A stretch of DNA of 64,000 nt from Ryuthela nishihirai (GCA_038380435.1 JAWZYU010000017.1:25915283-25979282), one strand, 5' to 3'; counted from the first letter of the stretch, positions 30,639-41,560 are shown. Notes: generated by a model not told the origin, from the letters alone. Program-made: numbers and translations.

Positions 30639-30676
30639 CGGGGGCGGGGGGTGCTCAGTCGGTAGTGCGCGAGGCT
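30639..30676 (+). mobile_element. SINE-A head fragment (about 38 bp)
   Basis: GGGGGCGGGGGGTGCTCAGT followed by CGGTAGTGCGCGAGGCTGG: only the A-box half of the tRNA-like head, facing the head of the preceding copy. Confidence 0.75.
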
Positions 30677-31049
30677 GGCTCTATTTTTCATTATTATCCT
30701 TATTTTAATTTTTTTCATTTCCATAAATATCTCTGAAGTTGGAACTCAATAGTTTTCTTGAACGTTTTGGTGTTTTAAATTTGACCATTCAACTGAATGG
30801 TAACCAAGAAATTCTCATGCAAGTGACGTAACACAACTAGGGTCGTAATTGCCTCTACTTGGGTGAGTGGGGTCTTTGGCGATCCAATGCTCAAAATAAA
30901 GCAGATCCCAAACTGGAATTTCTTAAGGTTATGTTTCAGATAATAAGATAATTAAATGAACCCAAAAATCACAAGGACACCTGATAGACCTCTTCCTATA
31001 TTAAGACGTGTTATAATATTAAATTAAGTCCACAGTAAACTATTCCATA
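30677..31049. other. Unannotated interval
   Basis: AT-rich with no repeat, gene or RNA signature that I recognise. Confidence 0.5.
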
Positions 31050-31064
31050 AGCACTATGATCAGG

Positions 31065-31444
31065 GGCGGAGATGGCTCAGTCGGTAGCGCGCCAGACTCG
31101 TAATCTGCAGTTCCCAGGTTCGAGTCCCAGCTGGGTCAGCGTTGAGATTTATCTCCGCAAAATTCCCCCGCCCTGCCCACGGTCAGTAGGGGACACCGAT
31201 GGGCTTGGAAAGGCCGCCGTCCGTCGGATGGGACGTTAATCCGTGGCCCCGTGTGCGGGAGAGCCATATCCGGTGCACGTTAAAGAACACGCTGGATGGC
31301 CTTGACGGGAGACTGCCATCTGTCTCCCAACAGCTGTTCCAGTGGGTCCCCTCCCCCAACCTTCTCTGAGCCTTTGGGGTCCTTGTAGCCTGGCCATTTA
31401 GCCCATGGTGTGCAGAAAAGTGCCGCTCAAAGGTAAAACAACCC
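31065..31444 (+). mobile_element. SINE-A with perfect 15-bp target duplication
   Basis: AGCACTATGATCAGG lies at 31050-31064 and 31445-31459. The body is close to consensus. The A box reads GATGGCTCAGTCGG and the B box GGTTCGAGTCC. Confidence 0.95.
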
Positions 31445-31459
31445 AGCACTATGATCAGG

Positions 31460-32109
31460 CAATGGAATCCATATGGATATATATTATCCAATGAATATCC
31501 ATAGCAAGCCATTTTGGTATTAATTTTCCACAGGCTATTCTAGCATTAGTAATTCGAAACAAGTCATTTCTCCAGTACAGTTTTGCCTCGAGCAGATATA
31601 TGTAATGGATGCTCTCACGTAAAAACAAATATCTTGGAAAATTCTTATCTCGTAAAGAACTTTCCCATCTAACAACATGCTATGATGAATAAATATGTTT
31701 CTATTTCAAAGTTTCAATGTTATCTTTACGAGGCTACAGTGGCCATAATTTATACACCGATACATATATGTACTAAAAATATAAGATGGCAGATTATACT
31801 AGGAAGAGTGAGCATACGAATGAATGCTTTAGTATCTTCACATCTGGATTTCTTCAGAGGAGATAGCTGCAACACGGAGAGTGAAGAATCGTGTTACTTG
31901 AGAATAATAAATCCATATAATGAAACTAAATCGTCTTATAAGCGAGTGAAGATCTCGAATCGTGTCATTTATTTTTCCCTGATATATATATTAGCTGAAA
32001 ATTGTTTCTTGAACCATCGTATTTCTATAAATATCTGGAGTGGGTTTCAAGAAATATTGAATTCAACAGTATGACATTCTAGTTCTAATAAAGAACGGGT
32101 TTTTTCGGT
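31460..32109. other. Interval with an unrecognised 130-codon frame
   Basis: 31682-32074 forward is open for 130 codons but has no recognisable domain, and the base composition is like its surroundings. 31569-31600 shares a small repeat with the insert at 29848. The left arm of the large palindrome begins at about 32110. Confidence 0.35.
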
Positions 32110-32325
32110 TGTAACATTACAAATTAGGGAATTCTACTAGTAGCAGCTTTCACGGTAAGCCATTATAATAGCAGTAAGCATTCGAGTGTAGACTATTCCA
32201 GTAGCAGAAGATTTTCATTTGTGTCACACTATCAGTAGTGTTCCATAGTACTCCAATTTCGCAGTAGGTGGTTCTAAGAGTACTTCAGAGAAAGCCATTG
32301 TAGCTGCAGCTTATAAAACAGTAAA

Positions 32326-32660
32326 TGTTGTTTTACCTCTGAATGGCAATTATTTTTCAACACAATGGATCAAATGGAGAAAAGATCCATTGGACTCTGT
32401 TAAAATACAAATGGAAGCCTCCTGTCAAGCCATCGAGAGTGTTTTTTTTTTAACGTGCACCTTATTACGCTGCACCCGGGGCCACGGCTTTACGTTCCAT
32501 CCGATGGGCGACAGACTTTCCAAGCTCGGTGTTCCGTTTCTGTTCGAGAGCATGGTGGGGTTCAGCGTAGATAAATCTCAACGCAGGCACATGTGGGAAT
32601 CGAACCTGGAAACAACAGATTACCGAATGAGCCCCATCCCCCCACCCACCCCACGAGCCA
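32326..32660 (-). mobile_element. Old SINE-A, left palindrome arm
   Basis: Diverged antisense copy from TTGTTTTACCTCTGAATGGC to AATCGAACCTGGAAACAACA. The T run at 32442-32451 interrupts TTCTTTAACGTGC. Its mirror copy is at 40467-40812. Confidence 0.8.
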
Positions 32661-32683
32661 CAGAAAGCCTTCTAATAATTATA

Positions 32684-34224
32684 CAGGGTGTTTCAGAAAG
32701 GACGCAACACTAAATATAGGAGAGTAGAACTTACACGCATGTACAGTCGCTCAAATAAATATCCGAACACTATGGTTGACTACAGAATTCAGAAAAAATA
32801 CCTGGCAACAATTTTTTTAGAAACTAGTGATCTGGCAACCTTCGAATCACGTGACACGAAGGTTGCCAGATCACTAATTTCTAAAAAAAAACGTTGCCAG
32901 ATATTTCTTCTGAATTCTGTAGTCAACCATAGTGTTGGGATATTTATTTGAGCGACTGTACATTTTATACCATAATATTAGTCAGTTGGCATTACTGTAC
33001 TCAAGGTCAACAGCCTTTAGCAGTTGAAATGACCTTGTCACGCGCTAGTCTCACTCAAGCATTCATTCCTGTGTGTCGTGTCGGCTATGTCGTTTTCCAT
33101 AAACGAACGTGTATTTATTGTTGAGACTTATTGTGCGTACAAATTTTACAGACGTGTGAGAGAAGAGTTTGAGTTGAAGTTTCCTCAGTCTGCAGTTCCC
33201 AACAAGTCGACAATATCTCGTTTGATTGATGAATTTCGTGACACTGGGTCTGTACAGGATCGAAAGAGCCCAGGCTGGTCATCACAATTAACTGCCGAAG
33301 TTCTTGAAGATGTGTCTCAGCCTTTAACTCGCTCACCCAGAAAATCTCTTAGAAAGTTATCTTCACAGGTTGGACTGTCACCAGCTACTGTTTTCAGGGC
33401 TACAAAGAAGTTAAAATTAGATGTCTACTGCATTGGTGTCGTTCATGAATTGAAAGAACCAGACTGTGAGAAACGTTTACAGTACTGTCGTTGGTTTCGT
33501 TTTTTGCTGATGAAAATGGAATTGAATTGTTGGACTGTGTTTATTTCAGTGACAAGGCTTGGTTTCACTTGGATGGGTATGTCAACAGTCAAAACAGTTG
33601 AATATTGAGCAGTGAAATTTCTCACACTTTTCACGAACAACCATTACGTGCACGGAAAATTGGTGTTTAGTGTACAATTTCACGTCGTCGTGTGACAGGG
33701 CCTTTATTTTTTGGCTCAACTGTATCTGGTAAAGTTTATCATGAACTCACCCAACAGTTTATTGCACTATTGGATGTGAATGAACCAGAGTTTTGGTTTC
33801 AACAAGATGGCGTCACCGCCCATACTGCAAATGGCACAACGGTCATGTTGCAGGAATATTTTGGTGATCATTTGATTTCAAAACATTTGTGGCCCCCAAG
33901 ATCGTCACATCTTACTCTTCCAATTTTTTTCCTTTGGGGATATCTCAAATGTGTAGTGTTTTAAAACAATCCTCATACCCTTGAAAAATTGAAGGCTAGC
34001 ATTGAAAGAGATTTTAAACATAAGAAAACAAACATTACGAAAGGTGGCTGCAAATGTCATGAAACGGGTACGAACCTGCATCCACGTACGTTGCAGAAAA
34101 TCTCTTTCAACATCTGTTGTAAAGGTAGATATATGCCTAATTTGCATCTTTTGGAATTTGTGTCTTTTGTCAAGTTTAAATAGAAAAATACAATAGAAGG
34201 TTGCGTCCTTTTTGAAACATCCTG
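32684..34224 (+). pseudogene. mariner-like transposon with dead transposase (left arm)
   Basis: Terminal repeats CAGGGTGTTTCAGAAAGGAC and its mirror GTCCTTTTTGAAACATCCTG (start CAGGATG) are flanked by TA. The coding region starts at about 33078. An N-terminal helix-turn-helix runs over roughly residues 1-60 (NKSTISRLIDEFRDTGSVQD), followed by a second binding domain (SPRKSLRKLSSQVGLSPATV). After a frameshift near 33490 the catalytic part shows SDKAWF, WFQQDGVTAHTA and IFFLWGYLK. The third catalytic acid, expected just before FFLWGYLK, is Ile, and in-frame stops follow. A MITE is inserted in the 5' region at 32742-32960. Confidence 0.9.
32742..32960. mobile_element. Fold-back MITE nested in the left mariner
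   Basis: A 219-bp palindrome from TACAGTCGCTCAAATAAATA to TATTTATTTGAGCGACTGTA, with centre near CACGTGACACGAAGG. It lies between the mariner terminal repeat and its coding region. The same insertion sits in the right arm (40179-40397), so it predates the duplication. Confidence 0.93.
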
Positions 34225-34229
34225 TATTA

Positions 34230-35044
34230 CTAGTAGCATTCTCGAGACGTTCATTCTAGTAGTATTAACAACATTCCACAATAAACCATTCTGGTAGTTG
34301 TACGAATAATAATGCCCCATAAGAGGCCTTTGCAACAATATTTTAAAATTTATTATTTTATTTGTAGCAATAAAGTATGACACTATATTGTTAATAGTAG
34401 TAATCAAGAATAGGTTGAATTCAATAATCCTTGGGCTTTCTGTTATTTCACCTAGAAAGCTTTCAGACCTCCTAAGCTATCTATAATCCTAATATCTGTT
34501 GTATAAAAGCCATTTTTGTTTTCCGGCTGCATTTTTGCTGGTTTCCATAGCGACAGGATGATGCTGTGTTTATCCCGGTCCCGAACAGCTAACTACCAAC
34601 CAAAAAAATCTGTTGGGCTTACTTTTATGACTTTGATGTTTTAGCAATTCTGTTGGAGGGGGGGGGGGGGGGATCGTTCTCTTTCGCATTTCCTCCAGCA
34701 ATAGGAATTAACTGGGGAAAAGGGAGATCTGAAAGGAATTCCATGTCTATTGTAAAGAGAAAGACGAAGTGAACAGATAATTCAGAAAAGAAATTCGAGA
34801 GGGATTGGAAGAAGAAGAGATAATACGGATAAATATTGCAAGAGGATGGAAAAAGATATATTAAAAGTGAAAATGTACTATTAGGAATTTATGAGCTTTA
34901 TTATGATGACTTATGGAATATTTTGGTAATATTTTTCCAGAACTCAGCAAATTGGCTTATTTATGTATTTATGTGCATTTTAAAGGAAGAAAATTCAATT
35001 AAGTACAACTAATAGTAATCAATCACCAGTAGATGTTTTTGGAT
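34230..35044. other. Palindrome arm, no gene seen
   Basis: Sequence shared with 38076-38885 in reverse. It includes a G run of 14 at about 34659. No protein family is recognised. Confidence 0.6.
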
Positions 35045-35335
35045 TGTTTTACCCATGTCCGTCGTATGGGACGTTAAGCCGTGCCCCTGTGTGCGGGAGA
35101 GCCATACCCTGTACACGTTAAAGAACACGCTGGATGGCCTTGACGGGAGGCTACCATCTGTCTCCCAACAGCTGTTCCAGTGGGTTCTGTCTTCCCAACA
35201 TCTGTTTTCCCAACAGCTGTTCCAGAAGGTTGGGGGAGGGGACCCCAACCTTCTCTGAACCTTCGGGGTCCATGTGACCTTGCCATTTAGCCCATTGAGT
35301 GCAAAAAACTGCCGCTTATAGGTAAAACAACAACA
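35045..35335 (+). mobile_element. Collapsed SINE-A pair, left arm
   Basis: A sense fragment (CATGTCCGTCGTATGGGACG to CTGTTCCAG) runs into rearranged GGGTTCTGTCTTCCCAACATC sequence, an antisense scrap (AAGGTTGGGGGAGGGGACC) and then sense tail sequence. The right arm has the uncollapsed version with two facing copies (37436-38075), so about 325 bp was lost here or gained there. Confidence 0.85.
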
Positions 35336-36283
35336 ACCCTTCTAAGCCTCATGGATCGTCAGCAGGATTCCTCTCAAACACATAACAGACTGTTTAAACA
35401 CTAAGACACGTATAACGGAAAATAAATACATAATTGAAACAGAAAACAAAACATGAACAAGGGAAAAAAAAACGAATTAAAGCACATACATAGAAAATTA
35501 AACACATTTATAAAAATTTAAAGTAAACCTATAGAATTACTTACTATAAACCCAATTATAAACACTGGTGGACTCGAACTGGAAACAAGTTGGGACTCGA
35601 ACCTGAGAACTACAGAGTCTATCGCGCTACCGACTGAGCCAACCCCGCCCCAAGTGGTGATTGCACTCCTAGCTTCACACTCTTTTACAAAAAGCAAAAT
35701 CTGACAATTCTGTGTTATAGGTTTACGAAAGTCACGTTAAAAGTTCTCACCAAATTTTAGAAATAAATTTTTAAGGAAAAAAATACTACTGAAGGTACAA
35801 TTGAAGAACTTTGTCAAATCTCCCTAAATATTTGTTTTCAGCAATGTTCGTTTAATATTTAAAGAATTATGGATGCTGAGACATTTAACTATAACTGTTT
35901 TTACTCATTCAAAAAAAAATACTTTCAAAAACACAACTCAAAAAAATACTTTCAAAAACACAACTCAAAAAAAAAAAATCGATCACTATTGACACTCTCT
36001 ACCGACTTCAAATCACTCTTTAAGCATTAAGCGAATATTATTGAAAAATCTAGATTTATAGAGATTTTAATCAGAACTTTAATTTATCCCAAGCGACAGT
36101 TTTCCGTAAAAAGCTTAGTTTCAAAGTTAGGAAGCTTTGAATTTGGCTTTCAATTCGCATGGCAAGTGTCTGGTTAACGTTTCGTAATGTAGAGCGTAAT
36201 ATTTAATACGGTTACAACTTTTTGTTATGCAGTATTCTTTAACCATGCATGAGTTAGTAATGAACAAACGGACAATAAATGAA
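35336..36283. other. Inner left arm, AT-rich
   Basis: Contains a SINE-A head fragment at 35590-35652 (antisense, GACTCGAACCTGAGAACTAC) and a near-duplicate TACTTTCAAAAACACAACTC at about 35930. Its mirror is at 36515-37435 with very few differences. No gene is recognised. Confidence 0.7.
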
Positions 36284-36514
36284 TTCTGTAATCAACCATA
36301 GTGTTCGAATATTTTTTTGAGCGACTGTAGCTAAGCTTTGATTTGTGATTCGATTTTCGAATTCAATTTCGAATCTCAATTTGGTATATTGGTTAGTATT
36401 TAATGAATGTCAGGATCATTTAACATAGGTGATTAGCATATTGGTGTTTCAAATGACTAATACTTAAACTTGTACATTACTCATATTAGTTTATTGCCTA
36501 AGTTATTTAATCAG
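36284..36514. other. Spacer of the palindrome with a half MITE
   Basis: Begins with the end half of the Tc1/mariner-type MITE (GAATTCTGTAATCAACC to GAGCGACTGTA, 36281-36329). Then comes a flank (TTTGATTTGTGATTCGATTT) whose exact reverse complement lies at 41380-41406. The remainder is AT-rich and unique in this window. Confidence 0.8.
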
Positions 36515-37121
36515 TTCATTTATTGTCCGTTTGTTCATTACTAACTCATGCATGGTTAAAGAATACTGCATAACAAAAAGTTGTAACCGTATTAAATATT
36601 ACGCTCTACATTACGAAACGTTAACCAGACACTTGCCATGCGAATTGAAAGCCAAATTCAAAGCTTCCTAACTTTGAAACTAAGCTTTTTACGGAAAACT
36701 GTCGCTTAGGATAAATTAAAGTTCTGATTAAAATCTCTATAAATCTAGATTTTTCAATAATATTCGCTTAATGCTTAAAGAGTGATTTGAAGTCGGTAGA
36801 GAGTGTCAATAGTGATCGATTTTTTTTTTTTGAGTTGTGTTTTATCTTTGAAAGTATTTTTTTTGTGAATGAGTAAAAACAGTTATAGTTAAATGTCTCA
36901 GCATCCATAATTCTTTAAATATTAAACGAACATTGCTGAAAACAAATATTTAGGGAGATTTGACAAAGTTCTTCAATTTTACCTTCAGTAGTATTTTTTT
37001 CCTTAAAAATTTATTTCCACAATTTGGTGAGAACTTTTAACGTGACTTTCGTAACCTATAACACAGAATTGTCAGATTTTGCTTTTTGTAAAAGAGTGTG
37101 AAGCTAGGAGTGCAATCACCA

Positions 37122-37190
37122 CTTGGGGCGGGGTTGGCTCAGTCGGTAGCGCGATAGACTCTGTAGTTCTCAGGTTCGAGTCCCAACTTG
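37122..37190 (+). mobile_element. SINE-A head fragment, right arm
   Basis: GGGGCGGGGTTGGCTCAGTC then CGGTAGCGCGATAGACTCTG and the B box GGTTCGAGTCC. Only the tRNA-like head is present, with a ~10-bp deletion in the anticodon arm; it mirrors 35590-35652. The surrounding inner right arm (36515-37435) otherwise holds no feature. Confidence 0.85.
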
Positions 37191-37435
37191 TTTCCAGTTC
37201 GAGTCCACCAGTGTTTATAATTGGGTTTATAGTAAGTAATTCTATAGGTTTACTTTAAATTTTTATAAATGTGTTAAATTTTCTATGTATGTGCTATAAT
37301 TCATGTTTTTTTCCCTTGTTCATGTTTTGTTTCTGTTTCAATTATGTATTTATTTTCCGTTATACGTGTCTTAGTCTTTAATTAGTCTGTTATGTGTTTG
37401 AGAGGAATTCTGCTGACGATCCATAAGGCTTAGAA

Positions 37436-37765
37436 GGGTTGTTGTTGTTCTACCTATGAGCGGCACTTTTCTGCACTCAATGGGCTAAATGGCAAGGTCA
37501 CATGGACCCCGAAGGCTCAGAGAAAGTTGGGGGAGGGGACCCACTAGAACAGCTGTTGGAAGACAGATGGTAGCCTCCCGTCAAGGCCATCCAGCTTGTT
37601 CTTTAACCTGTACAGGGTATGGCTCTCCCGCACACAGGGCACGGCTTAACGTCCCATACGACGGACGGCGGCCTTTCCAAGCCCATCGGTGTCCCCTACT
37701 GACCAAGGGTAGGGCGGAGAATTTTGTGCAGATAAATCTCAACGCTGACCCAGCTGGGACTCACA
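37436..37765 (-). mobile_element. SINE-A, right arm, antisense member of a facing pair
   Basis: From GGTTGTTGTTGTTCTACC to GACCCAGCTGGGACTCACAT, where the head breaks off inside the B box. Only its tail part has a counterpart in the left arm. Confidence 0.88.
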
Positions 37766-37839
37766 TAGAGGGGTATTCTATGTATATAACCATGCTGAAG
37801 CATAAATAAAGCTATTACTATTATTGTTACTAAAGTTCG

Positions 37840-38075
37840 CCGTCCGTCGGTTGGGACATTAAGCCGTGGGTCCATGTATGGGAGAGAGCCATACCCTGTG
37901 CACGTTAAAGAATACACTAGAGGCCTTGACGGGAGGCTACCATCTGTCTCCCAACGGCTGTTCTAGTGGGTCCCCTCCACTAACTTTCTCTGAGCCTTAA
38001 GGATCATTGCGACCTGGCCATTAAGCTCATTGTGTACAAAAAAAGTGCAGCTCATGGGTAAAACAATCCAAAAAC
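37840..38075 (+). mobile_element. SINE-A, right arm, sense member of a facing pair
   Basis: From CGCCGTCCGTCGGTTGGGAC to GGGTAAAACAATCC, diverged. It faces the antisense copy across about 75 bp of unrelated sequence (37766-37839). Confidence 0.85.
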
Positions 38076-38885
38076 ATCTACTGGTGATTTATTACTATTA
38101 GTTGTACTTAATTGAATTTCCTTCCTTTATAATGTACATAAATACATAAATAAGCCAATTTGCTGAGTTCTGGAAAAATATTACCAAATTATTCCATAAG
38201 TCATCATAATAAAGCTCATAAATTCCTAATAGTACATTTTCACTTTTAATATATCTTTTTCCACCCTCTTGCAATATTTATCCGTATTATCTCTTCTTCT
38301 TCTTCCAATCCCTCTCGAATTTCTTTTCTGAATTATCTGTTCACTTCGTCTTTCTCTTTACAATAGACATGGAATTCCTTTCAGATCTCCCTTTTTCCCA
38401 GTTAATTCCTATTGCTGGAGGAAATGCGAAAGAGAACGATCCGCCCCCCCCCCCCTCCAACAGAATTGCTAAAACATCAAAGTCATAAAAGTAAGCCCAA
38501 CAGATTTTTTTGGTTGGTAGTTAGCTGTTCGGGACCGGGATAAACACAGCATCATCCTGTCGCTATGGAAACCAGCAAAAATGCAGCCGGAAAACAAAAA
38601 TGGCTTTTATACAACAGATATTAGGATTATAGATAGCTTAGGAGGTCTGAAAGCTATCTAGGTGAAATAACAGAAAGCCCAAGGATTATTGAATTCAACC
38701 TATTCTTGATTACTACTATTAACTATACAGTGTCATACTTTATTGCTACAAATAAAATAATAAATTTTAGAATATTGTTGCAAAGGCCTCTTATGGGGCA
38801 ATATTATTTGTACAACTACCAGAATGGTTTATTGTGGAATGTTGTTAATACTACTAGAATGATCGTCTCGAGAATGCTATTAATA
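38076..38885. other. Right palindrome arm, mirror of 34230-35044
   Basis: Nearly exact reverse complement of the left-arm interval, with a C run at about 38444. No gene is recognised. Confidence 0.6.
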
Positions 38886-38888
38886 ATG

Positions 38889-40455
38889 CAGGGTGTTTCA
38901 AAAAGGACGCAACCTTCTATTGTATTTTTCTATTTAAACTTGACAAAAGACACAAATTTCAAATGATGCAAATTAGGCACATATCTACCTTTACAACAGA
39001 TGTTGAAAGAGATTTTCTGCAACGTACGTGGATGCAGGTTCGTACCCGTTTCATGACATTTGCAGCCACCTTTCGTAATGTTTGTTTTCTTATGTTTAAA
39101 ATCTCTTTCAATGCTAGCCTTCAATTTTTCAAGGGTATGAGGATTGTTTTAAAACACTACACATTTGAGATATCCCCAAAGGAAAAAAATTGGAAGAGTA
39201 AGATGTGACGATCTTGGGGGCCACAAATGTTTTGAAATCAAATGATCACCAAAATATTCCTGCAACATGACCGTTGTGCCATTTTCAGTATGGGCGGTGA
39301 CGCCATATTGTTGAAACCAACACTCTCGTTCATTCACATCCAATTGTGTAATAAACTGTTGGATGAGGTCATGATAGACTTCACCAATTACAATTGAGGC
39401 AAAAAATAAAGACCCTGTCAAACGACGACGTGAAATTGTACACTAAACACCAATTTTCCGTGCACGTAATGGTTGTTCGTGAAAAGTGTGAGGAATTTCA
39501 CTGCTCAATATTCGACTGTTTTGACTGTTGACATACCCATCCGAGTGGAACCAAGCCTCGTCAACGAAATGAATATGGTCCACCACCTCAATTCCATTTT
39601 CATCAACAAAAGAACGAAACCAACGACAGTACTGTAAACGTTTCTCATAGTCTGGTTCTTTCAATTCATGAACGACACCAATGCAGTAGACATATAATTT
39701 TAACTTCTTTGTAGCCCTGAAAACAGTAGCTGGTGACAGTCCAACCTGTGAAGATACTTTCACAGGTTGGGAACTTTCTAAACTTTCTAAGAGATTTTCT
39801 GGGTGAGCGAGTTAAACGCTTAGACACATCTTCAAGAACTTCGGCAGTTAATTGTGATGACCGGCCAGGGCTCTTTCGATCCTGTACAGACCCAGTGTCA
39901 CGGAATTTATCACTCAAACGAGGTATTGTCGACTTCTTGAGAACTGCCGACTGAGGAAACTTCAACTCAAACTCTTCTCTCACACGTTTGTAAGATTTGT
40001 ACGCACAATAAATCTCAACAGCAAATACACGTTCGTTTTTGGAAAACGACATAGCCGACACAACACAAAGGAATGAATGCTTGAGTGAGACTAGCGCGTG
40101 ACAAGGTCGTTTCAACTGCTAAAGGCTGTTAACCTTGAGTACAGTAATGCCAGCTGACTAATATTATGGCATAAAATGTACAGTCGCTCAAATAAATATC
40201 CGAACACTATGGTTGACTACAGAATTCAGAAAAAATATCTGGCAACGATTTTTCTTAGAAATTAGTGATCCGGCAACCTTCGTGTCACGTGACACGAAGG
40301 TTGCCGGATCACTAGTTTCTAAAAAAATCGTTGCCAGATATTTTTTCTGAATTCTGTAGTCAACCATAGTGTTCGGATATTTATTTGAGCGACTGTACAT
40401 GCGTGTAAGTTCTCCTCTCCTATATTTAGGGTTGCGTCCTTTCTGAAACACCCTG
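38889..40455 (-). pseudogene. mariner-like transposon with dead transposase (right arm)
   Basis: Mirror of the left-arm element, terminal repeats CAGGGTGTTTCAAAAAGGAC and GTCCTTTCTGAAACACCCTG. The reverse-strand coding region starts at about 40061 (MSFSKNERVFAVEIYCAYKS). A 25-bp insertion near 39757-39782 breaks the frame. The first catalytic Asp is kept (HFVDEAWF). The second is lost (WFQQYG in place of WFQQDG), and the third position is Ile as in the left arm. The shared Ile and nested MITE show that both descend from one already-dead copy. Confidence 0.9.
40179..40397. mobile_element. Fold-back MITE nested in the right mariner
   Basis: Mirror of the copy at 32742-32960, with near-perfect arms and centre CGTGTCACGTGACACG. 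Confidence 0.93.
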
Positions 40456-40466
40456 TATAATTATTA

Positions 40467-40812
40467 GATGGTTTTCTGTGGCTCGTGGGGTGGGTGGGGG
40501 GATGGGGCTCATTCGGTAATCTGTTGTTCCCAGGTTCGATTCCCACATGTGACTGCGTTAAGATTTATCTCCGCTGAACCCCACCATGCTCTCGAACAGA
40601 AACGGGACACTGAGCTTGGAAAGTCTGTCGCCCATCGGATGGAACGTAAAGCCGTGGCCCCGGGTGCAGCGTAATAAGGTGCACGTTAAAAAAAAACACG
40701 CTCGATGGCTTGACAGGAGGCTTCCATTTGAATTTTAACAGAGTCCAATGGATCTTTTCTCCATTTGATCCATTGTTTTGAAAAATAATTGCCACTCAGA
40801 GGTAAAACAACA
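40467..40812 (+). mobile_element. Old SINE-A, right palindrome arm
   Basis: Sense orientation from GGTAATCTGTTGTTCCCAGG to TCAGAGGTAAAACAAC, the mirror of 32326-32660. The B box reads GGTTCGATTCC. Positions 40813-41044 complete the outer arm without further features. Confidence 0.85.
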
Positions 40813-41042
40813 TTTACTGTTTTATAAGCTACAGCTACAATGGCTTTCTCTGAAGTACTCTTAGAACCACCTACTGCGAAATTGGAGTACTATTCGAATG
40901 CCGTACTATGGATCACTACTGATAGTGTGACACAAATGAAATTCTTCTACTATTGGAATAGTCTACGCTCGAATGCTTATTGCTATTATAATGGCTTACC
41001 GTGAAAGCTGCTACTAGCAGAATTCCCTAATTTGTAATGTTA

Positions 41043-41375
41043 CAGTCGTTCAAAAAAATATCCGAACACTATGGTTGATTACAGAATTCAGAAAAAATAT
41101 CTGGAGCGTGTACAGCAACTGTACACGCTCCAGTTACCGTTCACAGCAAACTGGAGCGTGTGCAGTTACTGCACACGCTCCAGTTTGCTGTGAACGGTAA
41201 CTGCACACGCTCAATATTTCCGTGAGTGAGTCCACACGATCTAGTATCAAAATAATATGACCACCTACAGTCGCTCTAAAAAGTATCCGAACACTAGGGT
41301 TGATTACAGAATTCAGAAAGAAATCTGGCAACGATTTTTTTAGAAATTAGTGATGTGGCAACTACACGAAGGTTA
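41043..41375. mobile_element. Composite fold-back MITE
   Basis: TACAGTCGTTCAAAAAAATA, then the hairpin core (GGAGCGTGTACAG with CTGTACACGCTCC, GGAGCGTGTGCAGT with ACTGCACACGCTCC), the linker to GACCACC, and a second terminal repeat TACAGTCGCTCTAAAAAG. Same order as at 1377-1800. It starts exactly at the outer edge of the right palindrome arm. Confidence 0.88.
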
Positions 41376-41411
41376 TAACATTCGAAAATCGAATCACAAA
41401 TCAAAGTATAG

Positions 41412-41560
41412 GTACAGTCGCTCAAAAAAAAAAATCCGAACACTATGGTTGATTACAGAATTCAGAAAAAATATCTGGCAACGATTGTTTTAGAAATAAG
41501 TGAGATCTGGCACCTTCGTGTCACATGACACAAAGGTTGCCAGCTCTTTTTCTTTTTTTT
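41412..41560. mobile_element. Partial fold-back MITE
   Basis: TACAGTCGCTC with an A run, then the left half and centre (GTGTCACATGACACAAAGG). The right half is mostly lost after TTGCCAGC. Confidence 0.85.

Larger units (their letters stand above)
32110..41044. repeat. Giant imperfect palindrome (inverted duplication)
   Basis: Left arm 32110-36283 is the reverse complement of right arm 36515-41044, with a 231-bp spacer. Anchors include GTAACATTACAAATTAGGG at the outer edge of the left arm and GACAATAAATGAA at its inner edge. The right arm is about 356 bp longer, mostly because of an extra SINE-A stretch (37436-38075). By eye identity is about 93-96% in the outer third and close to 99% from about 33.8 kb inward. 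Each arm carries one mariner with a nested MITE and the same SINE fragments. Confidence 0.95.

Noticed and set aside
31682..32074. 130-codon forward frame as a host gene
   Set aside because: No recognisable domain, composition like the surrounding AT-rich DNA, no splice or promoter evidence.
32110..41044. Composite transposon or Polinton-like element with very long inverted repeats
   Set aside because: The spacer is only 231 bp and contains no transposase, polymerase or integrase; the mariners inside are independently inserted and dead, and no target duplication was seen at the outer edges.
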